64,000 bases of DNA from Leishmania donovani (lineage: Eukaryota > Euglenozoa > Kinetoplastea > Trypanosomatida > Trypanosomatidae): contig NC_018254.1 in assembly GCF_000227135.1 (NCBI RefSeq), positions 392,344 to 456,343 on the forward strand, read 5' to 3'. The notes under the pieces are model-generated. The model did no database searches. It was not told the origin of the DNA and saw only the letters and a list, made by a program, of their open reading frames with translations. This document shows positions 20,153-30,699 of the stretch, one piece after another (positions within the stretch are counted from its first letter, which is position 1; every line of letters begins with the position of its first letter). Made by a program: the position numbers and the translations under genes.

Positions 20153-22588
20153 CTAAATGCCGGGCAAGTCGATTTCATCGTCTGAGTCGCTGTTCTTCGC
20201 CTTCTTCGGCCTCTTGGCGCCATTCTGATTTGCTTTGCCGTCAACGATGTCGTCGTCGGAGAGGCCGACGGAAAAGTCTTTGTCGGCCGCAGCACCACCA
20301 CCTGCGCGGCGGCCTGCCACTGCCGCGTCGGGTGCGGCCGTGCCGCTTGTGCGTCTGCGATGGTGGCCGTTGATGTTGTTCCCGCCCTCAACGGAGGATT
20401 CTACGTCGTCGTCGCCGCTCTCGCCGCCGACGCTGCTGCTGCTGCTGTGGATCTGCTGCCGCTCCACCTTTTTCGTTGCCTTGAACCACTCGTTGGCCTC
20501 CTCGTTGAGGCCAGCGTCCTTGCAGAGCTGCACCAAGTAATTGAGACACTCGATGTTATCGGGATACTTGCGGTGCACCTGCTCGTAGAGCCGCTTCGCC
20601 TGCACGTAGTCGCCGCGGCGGCGGTGGCACGAGGCCACCATCAGCTGCCACTTCACCTCCTGCGGTTGGATGTGCGAAGCGCGCTCGAAGAACTGCACCG
20701 CCTTATCGTAGACTTCGTTCTTCACGAAGTACGCGCCGAGCCAGGAGATGACGTCCATGTTTACCTGGTAGTAACGGTAGGCCTCCAGATAGTAGTGAAA
20801 CGCCTGCACATCGTCGCCGTCGCGGGCGTAGAGGGAGCCGATGCGGGCCAGCGCGTTCGGGTCCGTCGGAACGCGGCCAATGAGGCGGTTAAACCACTCC
20901 AGCGCTGCCGGGTCGCCGACAAGGTCGCTGAGGTCGGCAATCTGATACAGCACCTCGCTACTGTCCACGAGCGCCTGCACGCGCTTGAACATGCGCACCG
21001 CCTCCTCGTACAGCCCTAGCTTCTTGGCGGCCAAGCCAAGGTTATAGATGGCCTCCACGTTGTCGGCCTCCACCGCCAGCGCTTTATTGTACAGCTCCTT
21101 CGCCTTGTCGTAGTCCTTCTTGACAAAGGAGAAGTTGCCTTTGTTTACCAGTGCCTTGGCGTTGTACTGATTCGCGACGAGACTGAGGTCGCTGTACTGC
21201 TCCCCGTTCTCGTAGTCGCCCTCAAGGAAGTAGAGGTACGCCAGGTTCGTGGCTGCCCGTGCTCGCAGGCTCCTGTCCTTCTTCTCAAACTCCTTCAGGC
21301 CGTTGATCGCCTCCTGATAGCGCTTGTGCTTGAGGTAGTTCAGGTTTTTGCACATCTCCAGCTCGCTCGCCACGTGCGAGGTCGGGTCGCGCATCTCGTA
21401 GGTGCGCAGCTGAGAGATGATGTAGTCGTAGCCGACGCACCAGTCCTTGTGCAGCACTGGAGCAATCAAGCGGGCTGCCGTGATGATGTACTTGAGGTAT
21501 CTGGCGCGGCGCTCCTTGCGCATGCGGCTCAGGCTGTCGTCTACCAAGACGTCTTTCCGCTTCTCCTCCTCCTCAAAGTCCTCCTCGCCGTCGAGGCCCG
21601 CGAGGCGGCAATTCATGAGGCGCGTGAAGGTCCGTTTCATCTTCTCCGTCTCGCCCAGCGCGTAGTAGCACAAAATGAGGTTAAACGTGGCGTTGGCATC
21701 GCCGTTGCCCTCCACCACGGTCTCGTAGCTGTTCGCGGCGTCCCTGTACTGGCCCAGCTTCACAAACGCGTTGGCGATATTGCGGCAGAGGTGATAGCGG
21801 AGCTCCTTTCCGGCGGTCGGTGTCTCGTCGAGCACCTTGCGGTACATCTTGATGGCTAGGAGGTAGTTCTGCTGCGCAAGATAAATGTTGCCCATGTTCA
21901 CCCGCAGGCGGCCGGCTTGTGGAAACTGCACGTTGCGAATGATGAGGTTGTACGTGTTGAGGGCCTCAGTGTACAGCTGGTGGTTTTGGTACTGAACCGC
22001 CAAGTTGAAGTGCACTGCGTAGGTAAGGTCGACGTTGATCTGCTCGGCGAGCCCGTACTGCTCGCGCTTTTTACAGAGTAACCGCTCCAGCTTTCCGGCG
22101 TCCTTGGCCTTCTCGAGTGCCGCGCCGTAGTCCTTCTGCAGAGCCAGCATGGCGCTCTCCTCAATCAGCTTGTTCACCTGCTTCTCCATCTCAGCCAGCT
22201 CCTCCTCCTGACTGTTCTCGCTCCGCTTCTTCAGCGGCGGGGCCGGGCCCATCGCCATGTTCGCCATGCGCGCCTGGCCGGTGGGGTCAAAGAGGACGGC
22301 AGCGGCGCCGTTGCTTGCGCTGTTGAAGCCGACAGCGCGGTTAGACGTCATGGGACGCGCGGCGCCGGGGATACCACAGCCCCTTGTATTCATGCGGCTG
22401 CCCGGCACACCCCAGGCAGAGCCCATGCCCGCGCGCCCCCATTGCGAAGGAGGGGCCTGCATGAGGGGGTTGCCGCCCATAGCCTCTTGCGCAGGGGCCT
22501 CGAAGGGGTTCGTGCTCGTCGTCCATGGGTTCGACCCAATATCCGGCGTCTGGAACGCCGCGTAGATATCCTCGTCGTTGCCGTTCAT
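20153..22588 (-). CDS. IFT88: Intraflagellar transport protein IFT88
   Basis: I place the start at the ATG on 22588, giving 811 residues beginning MNGNDEDIYAAFQTPD; the frame upstream is Pro/Phe/Cys-rich UTR translation. The N-terminus is low-complexity with Asn/Pro/Gly. From about residue 115 to 700 the protein is a continuous series of TPRs, for example the block ALNTYNLIIRNVQFPQAGRL, the one containing KALVNKGNFSFVKKDYDKAK, and the one with AIYNLGLAAKKLGLYEEAVR. The tail is Ser/Asp/Gly-rich with a basic patch and ends SDSDDEIDLPGI. Length, TPR layout and the EDIYAAF start agree with IFT88/OSM-5/Polaris. IFT88 is a core subunit of the IFT-B complex and is required to build the flagellum. 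The gene sits in the same block as MRP1, as I recall for trypanosomes. Confidence 0.92.
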   Translation of the reverse strand: MNGNDEDIYAAFQTPDIGSNPWTTSTNPFEAPAQEAMGGNPLMQAPPSQWGRAGMGSAWGVPGSRMNTRGCGIPGAARPMTSNRAVGFNSASNGAAAVLFDPTGQARMANMAMGPAPPLKKRSENSQEEELAEMEKQVNKLIEESAMLALQKDYGAALEKAKDAGKLERLLCKKREQYGLAEQINVDLTYAVHFNLAVQYQNHQLYTEALNTYNLIIRNVQFPQAGRLRVNMGNIYLAQQNYLLAIKMYRKVLDETPTAGKELRYHLCRNIANAFVKLGQYRDAANSYETVVEGNGDANATFNLILCYYALGETEKMKRTFTRLMNCRLAGLDGEEDFEEEEKRKDVLVDDSLSRMRKERRARYLKYIITAARLIAPVLHKDWCVGYDYIISQLRTYEMRDPTSHVASELEMCKNLNYLKHKRYQEAINGLKEFEKKDRSLRARAATNLAYLYFLEGDYENGEQYSDLSLVANQYNAKALVNKGNFSFVKKDYDKAKELYNKALAVEADNVEAIYNLGLAAKKLGLYEEAVRMFKRVQALVDSSEVLYQIADLSDLVGDPAALEWFNRLIGRVPTDPNALARIGSLYARDGDDVQAFHYYLEAYRYYQVNMDVISWLGAYFVKNEVYDKAVQFFERASHIQPQEVKWQLMVASCHRRRGDYVQAKRLYEQVHRKYPDNIECLNYLVQLCKDAGLNEEANEWFKATKKVERQQIHSSSSSVGGESGDDDVESSVEGGNNINGHHRRRTSGTAAPDAAVAGRRAGGGAAADKDFSVGLSDDDIVDGKANQNGAKRPKKAKNSDSDDEIDLPGI

Positions 22589-24635
22589 GATGCTCAAAGC
22601 CCTCGCTTCTGTTACAGGGGCAGAAGGGCGCCAGAGAGGGGGGAAACTCCAGCAACAACAGCAGCCGCGCAGCGGTGGCTCCACACCAACACGCGCGGTG
22701 GTGGCTGCTCCGAAAACCGAAGCTGCGCAGTGTTCCAAAGGGGCGGGAGGGAAAAAAAAAGGGGGAGAGGCCCCACGCAAGACGGGTAGAGGCGATCGCT
22801 GTGATCCTTCTACGGCAATGAAGATAGAGAGGTGCCACTAAGATGGCTTTGAAAAAAAAAAGTAGAGAGCAACTCAAGGCACAAGGGAACAGGAGACACC
22901 CCGGGTGCTTCCGCGATCTGGGAGCAGGACAATGGAAAGCGCTGCGTTGCCAAGAGACGCCAGAGCGGAGATGTGATATGAACACAAGGGGCCAGCTAAC
23001 AGTGGGATCGGGGTAAAGATGGGGGTTGTGGCAGAGAGACAACTCTATAAGACGTCCTTTCTAGAAGGTCTCTTGGTTATCGGCCAAAACAAAAAAGCGA
23101 ATGCAGCGTCGTTGGCAGCGCACCCCCCCCCCCCGCCGGAGAAGGAGTGGTCAGAGGAAGCGAGGAAAGAGCCAGAGCAGAGATGGCAGAGAGAGGGAGA
23201 GGGGTAGGAAAAGAGCATACGCTTGGAGCCTTCACGATGAAATGGTGCACATCAAGAAGAAGAAAGCCCAAGTCCCTCTTGAAACATGACGAGAAAGGAA
23301 CTGGGCGTCGGAATCATCGGAAGAGGCACGGGGTGCCTACCTGGGCAGCGCCAAGATCGGTTGCTAGCAACGAAAAAAAAAAAGAGAGCGGCTGTAGAGG
23401 GGTGGCTCAAGTAGATTACCGAAAGAGGCTTTGCGGTGTTGCTCGAGTCGAGCCTCCACACTTTTCTGTTTGTTCTTGCTTAAACAGACGTTGCCTGCTC
23501 AGCAGTGCCTTGCATTCATCAATCCGATATTTATAAAAGAAAACTGAATGTCTCACTGCCCACACGTACTCGCAGGCGACATCGGCAAAATCCGCGCCGC
23601 CACGGACACGAACGTGTGTCTTCCATCTCGCTCGCCTGCCATGCCCGCAATCGCTTGCTCGGCATCAGCTGAACAGAAACAACGGAAGAAAAATGGCCCC
23701 TGTCGAGTGGCAGAGTCCCTGAGAAAGACTGAAAAAGCAAGTCCACACGGGAAACAAAGCATGCGATGCCACACATACTACCGGTACCCACACCCAGCGC
23801 AGAGGCGCACAAACACCGGAGCCTCACTTCGACGAGGCACGCCCCACATACTTACCATAGCCCTCCACATGCACAGATGTGGCGCCTCCCCTCCTCACGG
23901 CCTCGCTATCATCTTGGGTGTGAAACAACCGCGGCTTTCGCCACAACAAGCGGCTTTCATGCAAGCACACGAGAAGCGACGCGCTTGCTCTCCTCAATGC
24001 ACTGCAACCAAACCCTCTTCCGCCTTCCCTTCCTCCCCCTCCACCCGCCAACCGCGAGAGAGGGCTTTCCCGGAGCAGGGGGCGAGGAAGATGGCGAGGT
24101 CGGCAGGGCTAGTCGTGCGAAGGTGAGCAGACGCCTGTAGCGGTAGCCGGCGCGCAAGGGCAGGGAAGACACCGAGAGATGAAGGAAAGACAAAAGACAC
24201 AGCTGAGCAAGAGGGGGGAGGGCTGCAGAGTGAAAGAGATGCCGCGCAGCAGAGACTCAGACGTACCCCCTTCTAAATGACCTTGCAGGGTGGTGAGGGG
24301 AGGGTGCCAACAGAAAAAAGGAAAAACGGGATGAGGAGCAGTTCAACACCTCTGATGGAACAGATCCTCGAACCGACAAGAGCAGCAAAGAGAGATCACC
24401 ATGAATACACAGAGAGAGAGGGTGACGGTCGCACGTCACCGTGAACATCTGAAATATACACGAAGGCGGGAGGGCCGAAACCCGCGATCGCCATGGGCAT
24501 TGAGAAAGGAGAGAAAAACTCCAGCGCAGCAAAGGGAGTGAAGCATACATAAGCACAAAAAAAAATTGCGCGAGAGCGTAGGAAGACACCTGCACCACAC
24601 GGCACGCAGAGCTTCTTTTCCTTGTTCGTTTCAGC
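22589..24635. other. Intergenic region
   Basis: These 2 kb include the IFT88 5' UTR and splice-acceptor tract and then part of the 3' UTR of the proline-rich gene. Homopolymer runs occur near 22851 (A), 23127 (C) and 23375 (A). No coding signal is seen. Confidence 0.5.
22723..22770 (-). promoter_or_regulatory. Predicted spliced-leader acceptor region of IFT88
   Basis: A strong minus-strand pyrimidine tract (complement of 22736-22770, including nine consecutive T) is followed by the first AG at about 22723, some 135 bases upstream of the IFT88 ATG. This fits a trypanosomatid trans-splice acceptor; it is a prediction. Confidence 0.5.
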
Positions 24636-25056
24636 GCAGCATCAAACCGAGTCAGCGAAGATGCACATACGGCCGCCCCTCATCTGCCTCCGTTGCACCA
24701 CAGCCATGTCAAGAAGCCACACCAAGCAATGCCGCTCGGCGTCGTCCAGCCCACGGCAACTCCACTGCGTACAGCGCAGGCTAGGCCCAGACCAATGCTC
24801 AGCACTACCGCAACGCAGCTAAAGCAGAAAAACAGGAAGTGGGTGTGTATGTTTGTTCAGTCATCGGCACAGCTCGCACTGAGCTGGTGCAAACGTGGTC
24901 ACGGCCATAACGCCTCTTCGGCGCAGCGCCAGCCCAGACCTGTCCGCCCGCACCGAGAGTCCGCAACCGCACTCGAGGGCAGGCTGCAGGCTGCTTGGCC
25001 TGCCCCACACAGGGTGAGTTGCCAGGCGCTGATGGCAGGGGTGAGAGGTGGCCGGC
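24636..25056. mobile_element. 421-bp dispersed repeat, SIDER-like retroposon (copy 1)
   Basis: The segment recurs at 45786-46206 in the same orientation with only two differences over 421 bp (A/G near 24665 and C/T near 24904), and a partial copy lies at 45330-45527. It sits in the presumed 3' UTR of the proline-rich gene. Its start, with GCATACGGCCGCCCCTCAT, is clearly related to sequence at about 40715, so it belongs to a wider degenerate family. Size, location in 3' UTR and dispersion fit the SIDER retroposons of Leishmania, which can affect mRNA stability and translation. The family name is inference, since I cannot compare with reference elements. Confidence 0.6.
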
Positions 25057-25550
25057 AAAATGGCAAGAAGGAGGAGAGCCAAAACGATTTTGATGCGGTA
25101 CAAAAAAAAAAACATAAAAAGACGCGAACGCCGCATACACACACACCAAAACACGGAGGGGGGAAAGGCGGTCGCAGAGAGAGAGAAAAGACGAGGAGGG
25201 ACAAGGGGGCTGCACAGGCACGTGTCTCTGTGTGCCGATCTATACACGTAGCTGTGCCCGTGCTTAGGATGGAAGGCGAGGAGGAGAGGCCTCAAGAGAC
25301 GGAAGCACACAAACAGCAGCACACACAACCACACGTCCGAGACGCGCCCTACACATGGGCAGGGATATCCAAACAGGAAAGGTGTGAGCGGCACATTTCG
25401 AGCGTTTTCGTTTTTGAGCGCGTCTTCGTCGTGCGCACGAGCTCGTCTCCGTTTTCTTTGTCTGTGTGTCTGTTGCTCCGCCTTCTCTCAGCCTGTGACG
25501 CCTCACGCACTCTCACGATGTGTTGCTCGCGCAGTCATGGTGCGCGTGCA
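25057..25550. other. Intergenic region, proximal 3' UTR of the proline-rich gene
   Basis: Purine-rich low-complexity sequence between the 421-bp repeat and the stop codon at 25551. No gene is seen. Confidence 0.5.
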
Positions 25551-27302
25551 TTAAGACGGAGAAAATGGCTTGAAGGATGGCGGCGGCGGCAGTCCGATCG
25601 CACTCGGTCGCACTGCCGCAGCGCTCGTGGTCTGGAAGGTGCCCATCGAGGGAGCAGAGGGGTGCTCATCGTAGCCGTTCGCCTCCGCCTTGAGCGGTTG
25701 AGGCTGCACGGGTGCGGCGGGAGCAGGCGCAAACGCCTGGGCGGTCGCTGCTGTAGTTACGGGTGCGGGATAGGCGTAAGGGTCGCTTGTCGGTGGCGGA
25801 GGCTGTAGCCCATGTGCAGCCGCTTTCAGGACAAAGGACGTCTGTGAAGGGGTTGGAATGCCGACGCTCGCAACGGCTGTAGTTGAATCCTGAACGTTAT
25901 TGCTGACGCTGCCACCGCCGTACGGGTATGCGTCTGGAGCAGCGCTTGCGCATGGCGCAGGTGCAGGTGCGCTCGCGTGCGCAAAGGACAGAGAAGACAC
26001 ACCTGCGCCGCTGTTGCCCGAGGCAGAGCGGTTGTGCTCCGTCGACTGCGACTGAAGAAGCGGTGACGCGTATTGCTGCGACACTGCAGGAGCTGGCGGA
26101 GATACGGGCATGCCGTTGTGCGCCGGAGACGAGTAGACGTGCGGCTGCGAGAGTAGGTGTGACGGCGTCGGTGAGGCCAGGATAGGCGGTGGTGGAGAGG
26201 AGACCGTCATCGCTGTCTTTGGCGGCTCCGACACGGCCATGTGCGGCAGCGGTTGCAATGACAATGCGTGCGTGTTAGACGTCGGTGAAGCGGAGGCGGC
26301 GGGATACGCACCTCCGGCGACGGGGTAGGTCGACATTGATATGGAAGGCATCGCTGGCAAGTATGCCTGCGCAGGCGGCGGCGGAGGTGCCACCTGCGAG
26401 TGGGCCGATAGTGGCTGCCTGTACGTTGTAGCCTGGATGGTCGCCGAAGCAGTTGTGCTGGAGATCAGCGGGGTAGGCGGGTAGTAGGTGCCAGGTTGCG
26501 TGCTTATCGCTGCCGACGGAGGAGACAACCCGGGAGAGGTTGATTGGGCATGTTGCGGGGGGGTGCCGCCGTAGACGCCGTAGGGCTGCGCCTGCTGCGG
26601 CGGTGCCGCTGAGGTTGCTCCCGCGTTACCGAAGTAGTCCGGGATCGCGTAGTGTGGGCTTTGGCTGCCGTGACCACCCCCGGCTGCCCCGAGAAGTGGT
26701 GGCGGCCCTCCAGCAATGGCGGTCGGCGGCGGCGGCCCCACCTTTTTCTGCCCCAGCCGCTCCCGCTCCGCCTCCTCGAGTTTTTCGTAGTACTCCTGCT
26801 GCACACTCTCCGGGGCATCTCGCGACACAGTCCAGCGGCCAAGCTGCGCGTCGTAGTAGTACCAGTTTCGAGTCACTGGAAGGCCGTTTTCGTCTAGCTC
26901 GGGGCTGTCACCCGCCGCGGTGTTGCCGCCGAAGTCGCCTTGCGCCCCCGCTGGCCCAAAGCCGAATGGGTCTTTGCTCCCTCGACGGCGCATGTTGGTG
27001 TTCCAGTACTGCGTCGCCTTGTCGCTTGCCTGCCTCCACACCAGGCCCAGCTTTGACTCCCATCCGCTGGCCAGGCCGGAAAACGTGCCGGCGCCGCCGC
27101 CAATCCCACGACCGCTCCGGCTAGGCTCAGGGTCGCCGTTCACGGTCGCGACAGGGTCTGTGCTGTAGCTGCGGTTCTGCGTCGTGGAGAAGCCGGCCAG
27201 CTCACCGCTGCCAAGGGTGCCACTTCCATCGTCGCCGGAGCTACGACCGCCAATGTCGAGGCCGAGCTTCGATTGAAGCCAACACACCGCACGAATGGAC
27301 AT
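25551..27302 (-). CDS. Proline-rich protein with Sec16-like C-terminal motif
   Basis: The first ATG in frame is at 27302, giving 583 residues (MSIRAVCWLQSKLGLDIGG...). Residues 1-140 are Gly/Ser-rich with WESKLGLVWRQASDKATQYW near 81-100. At 147-157 lies WYYYDAQLGRW, followed by a charged helix and a PPPP run. This order, an aromatic YYD...L-x-RW motif then a poly-Pro tract, resembles the short conserved C-terminal motif of Sec16, the scaffold of ER exit sites. The remaining 380 residues are Pro/Ala/Ser/Tyr/Gln-rich and disordered. No globular domain is visible. A small ER-exit-site or vesicle-coat adaptor is a reasonable guess, but a generic proline-rich scaffold cannot be excluded. The composition is strongly biased, so local similarity must be treated with care. 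Confidence 0.7.
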   Translation of the reverse strand: MSIRAVCWLQSKLGLDIGGRSSGDDGSGTLGSGELAGFSTTQNRSYSTDPVATVNGDPEPSRSGRGIGGGAGTFSGLASGWESKLGLVWRQASDKATQYWNTNMRRRGSKDPFGFGPAGAQGDFGGNTAAGDSPELDENGLPVTRNWYYYDAQLGRWTVSRDAPESVQQEYYEKLEEAERERLGQKKVGPPPPTAIAGGPPPLLGAAGGGHGSQSPHYAIPDYFGNAGATSAAPPQQAQPYGVYGGTPPQHAQSTSPGLSPPSAAISTQPGTYYPPTPLISSTTASATIQATTYRQPLSAHSQVAPPPPPAQAYLPAMPSISMSTYPVAGGAYPAASASPTSNTHALSLQPLPHMAVSEPPKTAMTVSSPPPPILASPTPSHLLSQPHVYSSPAHNGMPVSPPAPAVSQQYASPLLQSQSTEHNRSASGNSGAGVSSLSFAHASAPAPAPCASAAPDAYPYGGGSVSNNVQDSTTAVASVGIPTPSQTSFVLKAAAHGLQPPPPTSDPYAYPAPVTTAATAQAFAPAPAAPVQPQPLKAEANGYDEHPSAPSMGTFQTTSAAAVRPSAIGLPPPPSFKPFSPS

Positions 27303-29238
27303 GCTTGTGAGCAATTTTCGTACGTGTATGGGGGGAGATAAAGAAACCGAAGATCTGTGCAGTCGGAGAGCACAACCGCCACGGCCGTGTCAACTGGACA
27401 CGAGAAGCTGCAGATTCAGAGAGGCTTCTCTTTCACACGCACACAGAGGGCGAAGGTCTCCGGAGGTAGCGAGGGGTAGGCGGACGGGCAAGGAGCACAA
27501 GATCGAGGATCGCACCGTAAAGGGAAAAAAGGTAAGAGATGAAGGAGGAGTGAGCACCGCACACGCCCAAGGTGAGGGGAGCGAGAGATGGGGCACGCGA
27601 GTGGAGAGTCACCTGAGGTGTGCGAAAGGGAAAGGGCGTCGAGGGAGAGGGGAGGCAAGACTCTCACAAACAAATCGAAGCAAAAAGGGCAAAAAAGTCC
27701 ACACAAAAAAAAGAAAACGCAAACGGAAAAGGAGGCGGAGGCGTACAGAAACTGTCCGGCGAAGGAAACCTTTACTTGTCAGGCGGCGTCCACACTCTGC
27801 CGTACAACCTGAATTAAAGTCTACTCGACTCCTTCTTGGGCCCAGTCGCAGGCTCACCGCGTGGTCTGAAGCAGTGCGAGACACGCGTGAAAAATATGAG
27901 CCGACGGAGTGCTCGGAGATGAACGGCAAATGATGTATATAAATATATAAGCGCCTCAAAGAGGAATAGAAGGGGAAAGTGCACCGAACGGGTACACACG
28001 GCGCGCGCACAAAGGTGTCGCCTACCAAGTAAGCAATCGAGAGATTTCCGGGCAGCGAGGCTGAAAATGGGCAGTGGGGCGCTCGAGAGTGAGGTGGGAG
28101 AGGGGTATATTTGGGACAGAAGGGGTGAGCGGAGCAGGGTATGGAGTAGCTCAGCGTCTTAGTGCGTATGGCGATCGATGACGGGGGCCCTTTAGTCTGA
28201 ACGAGAGAAAGAAAGAGCTGCGCCGGTACACACAACCACAGAGAAGATCAGCAGCAGCGCACCAGAGGCAGAAGACAAGCAACGTCAAGGGAATAAAACA
28301 AAAAAAAAATGGCAATCAACTGTTCGTAACAAAGAGAGAACACGGAGAAAGTCCTTCGTGTTACGATATAGTTGTATGCGTGTGGCGGTGCAGTGCGTGT
28401 GTGTGTTTGGAGAGTGGGCAATGCCGTTGGTTCAACTTCTGCTGGGACGGCGGAACCGATGATACCCCCCCCCCCACACACACACGCACACACAGGCATG
28501 TGGGTACGCGTGTGTGTTTGTTTGTGCGTATGGATGCCAAGTCGTGGGGCACGACGGCAGAACGACAAGGAATAAGCGTTAAGATAGAGGAAGGAAGAGA
28601 GAATGAAGAGAGAAAGGAACCCAAGCGAGTCAGGTCGAGTGTCATGCAGCACATACATGCACGCATACGGCCGCGTCATGTGAGGCAAACCAAAGGCATT
28701 GACTTCGTCTTTTGGAGTTTCTTTCTTTGGTGTTTGTGTACGTCATGTCGTGGAGCGAGAGAGATTGAAGAAGAGCGCCGATGGTTAGCTTCTACAGCAG
28801 CGGCGATCCCATCATCACCGGCCACTACCATTACCTACACGGCAAAGTGGAGGAGCCGCCATGCCTCTCGTTACCCCGGCTTCTTCTCACCGCCGAGGAA
28901 CGAGCGCTACCGGCAGTGAACCCAACAAGTAATGTCGTGGCCACGTCGGATGCTGGATCTGTGCATTCGCTTCTGCGTTTGTGGCTTCTTTTTGTTGTGA
29001 TGAGAAAGAGAATTAGTAAGAGGGAGAGCAGACGGCGGGCATACCTGCACGCAGCGAGGCAGGGAAGTGTCCGTGACGGGCTCAGTCTCGGGCACGCAAG
29101 ATGCCGTACGAAGAAGGATCGTCAGGAAAAGATAGCGATGAAGGCGGGTCCACGGCCTTTGGCGCTTCTTGGAGAAGCAGCCCGAGTACACCACCCACTC
29201 ATTTCTCTCCGCCTCCACCCCCTTCCCAGTCTGCGGCG
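27303..29238. other. Intergenic region
   Basis: These 1.9 kb contain the 5' region of the proline-rich gene and the 3' UTR of the JmjC gene. There is a C run near 28467 and mixed GT/CA-rich stretches at 28370-28540. No gene is seen. Confidence 0.5.
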
Positions 29239-30699
29239 TTAGGGCCTCTTTTCCTCGAGCAGGTGCGCGTACTCTTCAGCAACTTGGCCACGCAGTCGGT
29301 GCAACTCATCCGCAGCCGCGCCGCGCTCGTCCTCTGCCCCAACGGCAGCATCTACACCTGAATCGAGCTGTGCCAGGCAGTGGTCCAGGAAGCAGGTCAT
29401 GCTCGCGAACGACCAGTTCGTCCCGTTGTGAAGCAGCCGGTCTGCAAACCGCCGCCACACCGCCGAGTCGCGTGTGTCGCAGATGAGGGCCAAGTCTTCA
29501 ATGGAGAGGTGGGACGCAAGCTGCCGTGCATCGGCCAAAAAAGCCTTCACCATGCGCTCCACGTTGAAAGTGTTGCACCAGTTGTGATTCAACGAGACTG
29601 TCAGCGCCGCCGACAGGTGCTCATTCGCCTCAGCTGGCGCAACTGGCTCGGCGGCGTCTTGGTCACGGTCGTCCTCCACAGCCGCCCCCTCACCGGCGAA
29701 CAAGGGAAACACCTCGCCGGTGATGTTGTGCACTTGGTGGTAAAAGAAGGCAGGCACAAAGACGAGGTCGCCAGGATGCTGCACCACCGCCTCGAGTTCA
29801 AAGCCAGTCAGCACACGTATGTCCGGCGGCGTCGGGAACAGCGGGAAAAGGTGGTCGTGCAAGTACGCGTTGCCCGCCACTGTCGGAAAATACCAGTTCT
29901 TATCACCGCACACGTTGAAGGACCAGGAGTAAGTGCCAAACACGTCGTAGTGCAGCGGCGTCCAGCTCCCCACGGGGCCAATGTAGCAGAATCGATAATC
30001 ACTCTCGCCATTACCAAACCCTATCTGTGTGCTGGCGTCTGTGTCGTGGGCTGGCGCAGTCTTGCTCAGCACCCCATTGCTGGGCACCACGTGGCGACAA
30101 CAAAAGGAGTCCATCCAGTCCGCACCGAGGAACCTTGGGACGCGGTAGAGCCCGTCGCCGTGCGTGCCACTCGCCCGAGACTTGGCATACTCGCACAATC
30201 GCGATGATGCAGCTGACGACGTTGTCACCGTTTCAGTGGCCGCGGTGCTCTCCAGTGCGGCTTGCAAGTGCCAGTCCTTCAGGTAGTACACGTGCGGCGG
30301 CGACGGAGAGCAGGCGGCCGCGCTCGTCGATGCGGCCCACGAGTGCAGCACCGCTTCAAGAGGTACCGTTTTGCAGCAACCCTCCTCGTCTGCCTCCACC
30401 ACCTCATCCCTCACCGTCGTCGGCGGCTCGTGGCGCCTCTCATCCCTCGCCGCTGGCGTGCTGTCACATGATGTCACTTGTGCCGTGGAGGGTACGGGAT
30501 AGACCGGAGCCAAAGTCTGTGAGCCGAGACAGCGGCATAGCTCTCGTGGGCAGAGGCGGCGCTTGAGAGCTGCGAGGTCAAAGCAGATGCCACCGCTCGC
30601 GTCGCGGCACGCATTTCGAATAACGGCGGGGCGGTTCGGCCTGAGGCATGCATCGCGAAACCCCTCGTAGGTCAGTGTCGTCCCATCCAGTTCCAGCAT
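29239..30699 (-). CDS. JmjC-domain 2-oxoglutarate oxygenase, JMJD4-like
   Basis: Starting at the ATG on 30699 the protein has 486 residues (MLELDGTTLTYEGFRDACL...); the codon just upstream is GTG. The N-terminus (10-60) has the FRDACLRPNRPAVIRNA pattern common to this cupin family. The JmjC core runs from about 190 to 375: FLGADWMDSF (190-199), GPVGSWTPLHYDVFGTYSWS (241-260) with the iron ligands His250 and Asp252, NVCGDKNWYF (262-271) with a Lys suited to 2-oxoglutarate binding, and VFVPAFFYHQVHNI (313-326) with the distal His321, followed by SLNHNWCN (369-376). This set of motifs is characteristic of JMJD4, which in humans hydroxylates a lysine in release factor eRF1. Two low-complexity insertions, about 75-165 and 335-365, make it longer than the human protein. 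All catalytic residues look intact. Confidence 0.85.
   Translation of the reverse strand: MLELDGTTLTYEGFRDACLRPNRPAVIRNACRDASGGICFDLAALKRRLCPRELCRCLGSQTLAPVYPVPSTAQVTSCDSTPAARDERRHEPPTTVRDEVVEADEEGCCKTVPLEAVLHSWAASTSAAACSPSPPHVYYLKDWHLQAALESTAATETVTTSSAASSRLCEYAKSRASGTHGDGLYRVPRFLGADWMDSFCCRHVVPSNGVLSKTAPAHDTDASTQIGFGNGESDYRFCYIGPVGSWTPLHYDVFGTYSWSFNVCGDKNWYFPTVAGNAYLHDHLFPLFPTPPDIRVLTGFELEAVVQHPGDLVFVPAFFYHQVHNITGEVFPLFAGEGAAVEDDRDQDAAEPVAPAEANEHLSAALTVSLNHNWCNTFNVERMVKAFLADARQLASHLSIEDLALICDTRDSAVWRRFADRLLHNGTNWSFASMTCFLDHCLAQLDSGVDAAVGAEDERGAAADELHRLRGQVAEEYAHLLEEKRP

Noticed and set aside
28781..29242. Plus-strand frame of 153 codons
   Set aside because: It would be the only gene on the plus strand in a one-direction cluster, and its sequence shows no domain; likely chance within a 3' UTR.
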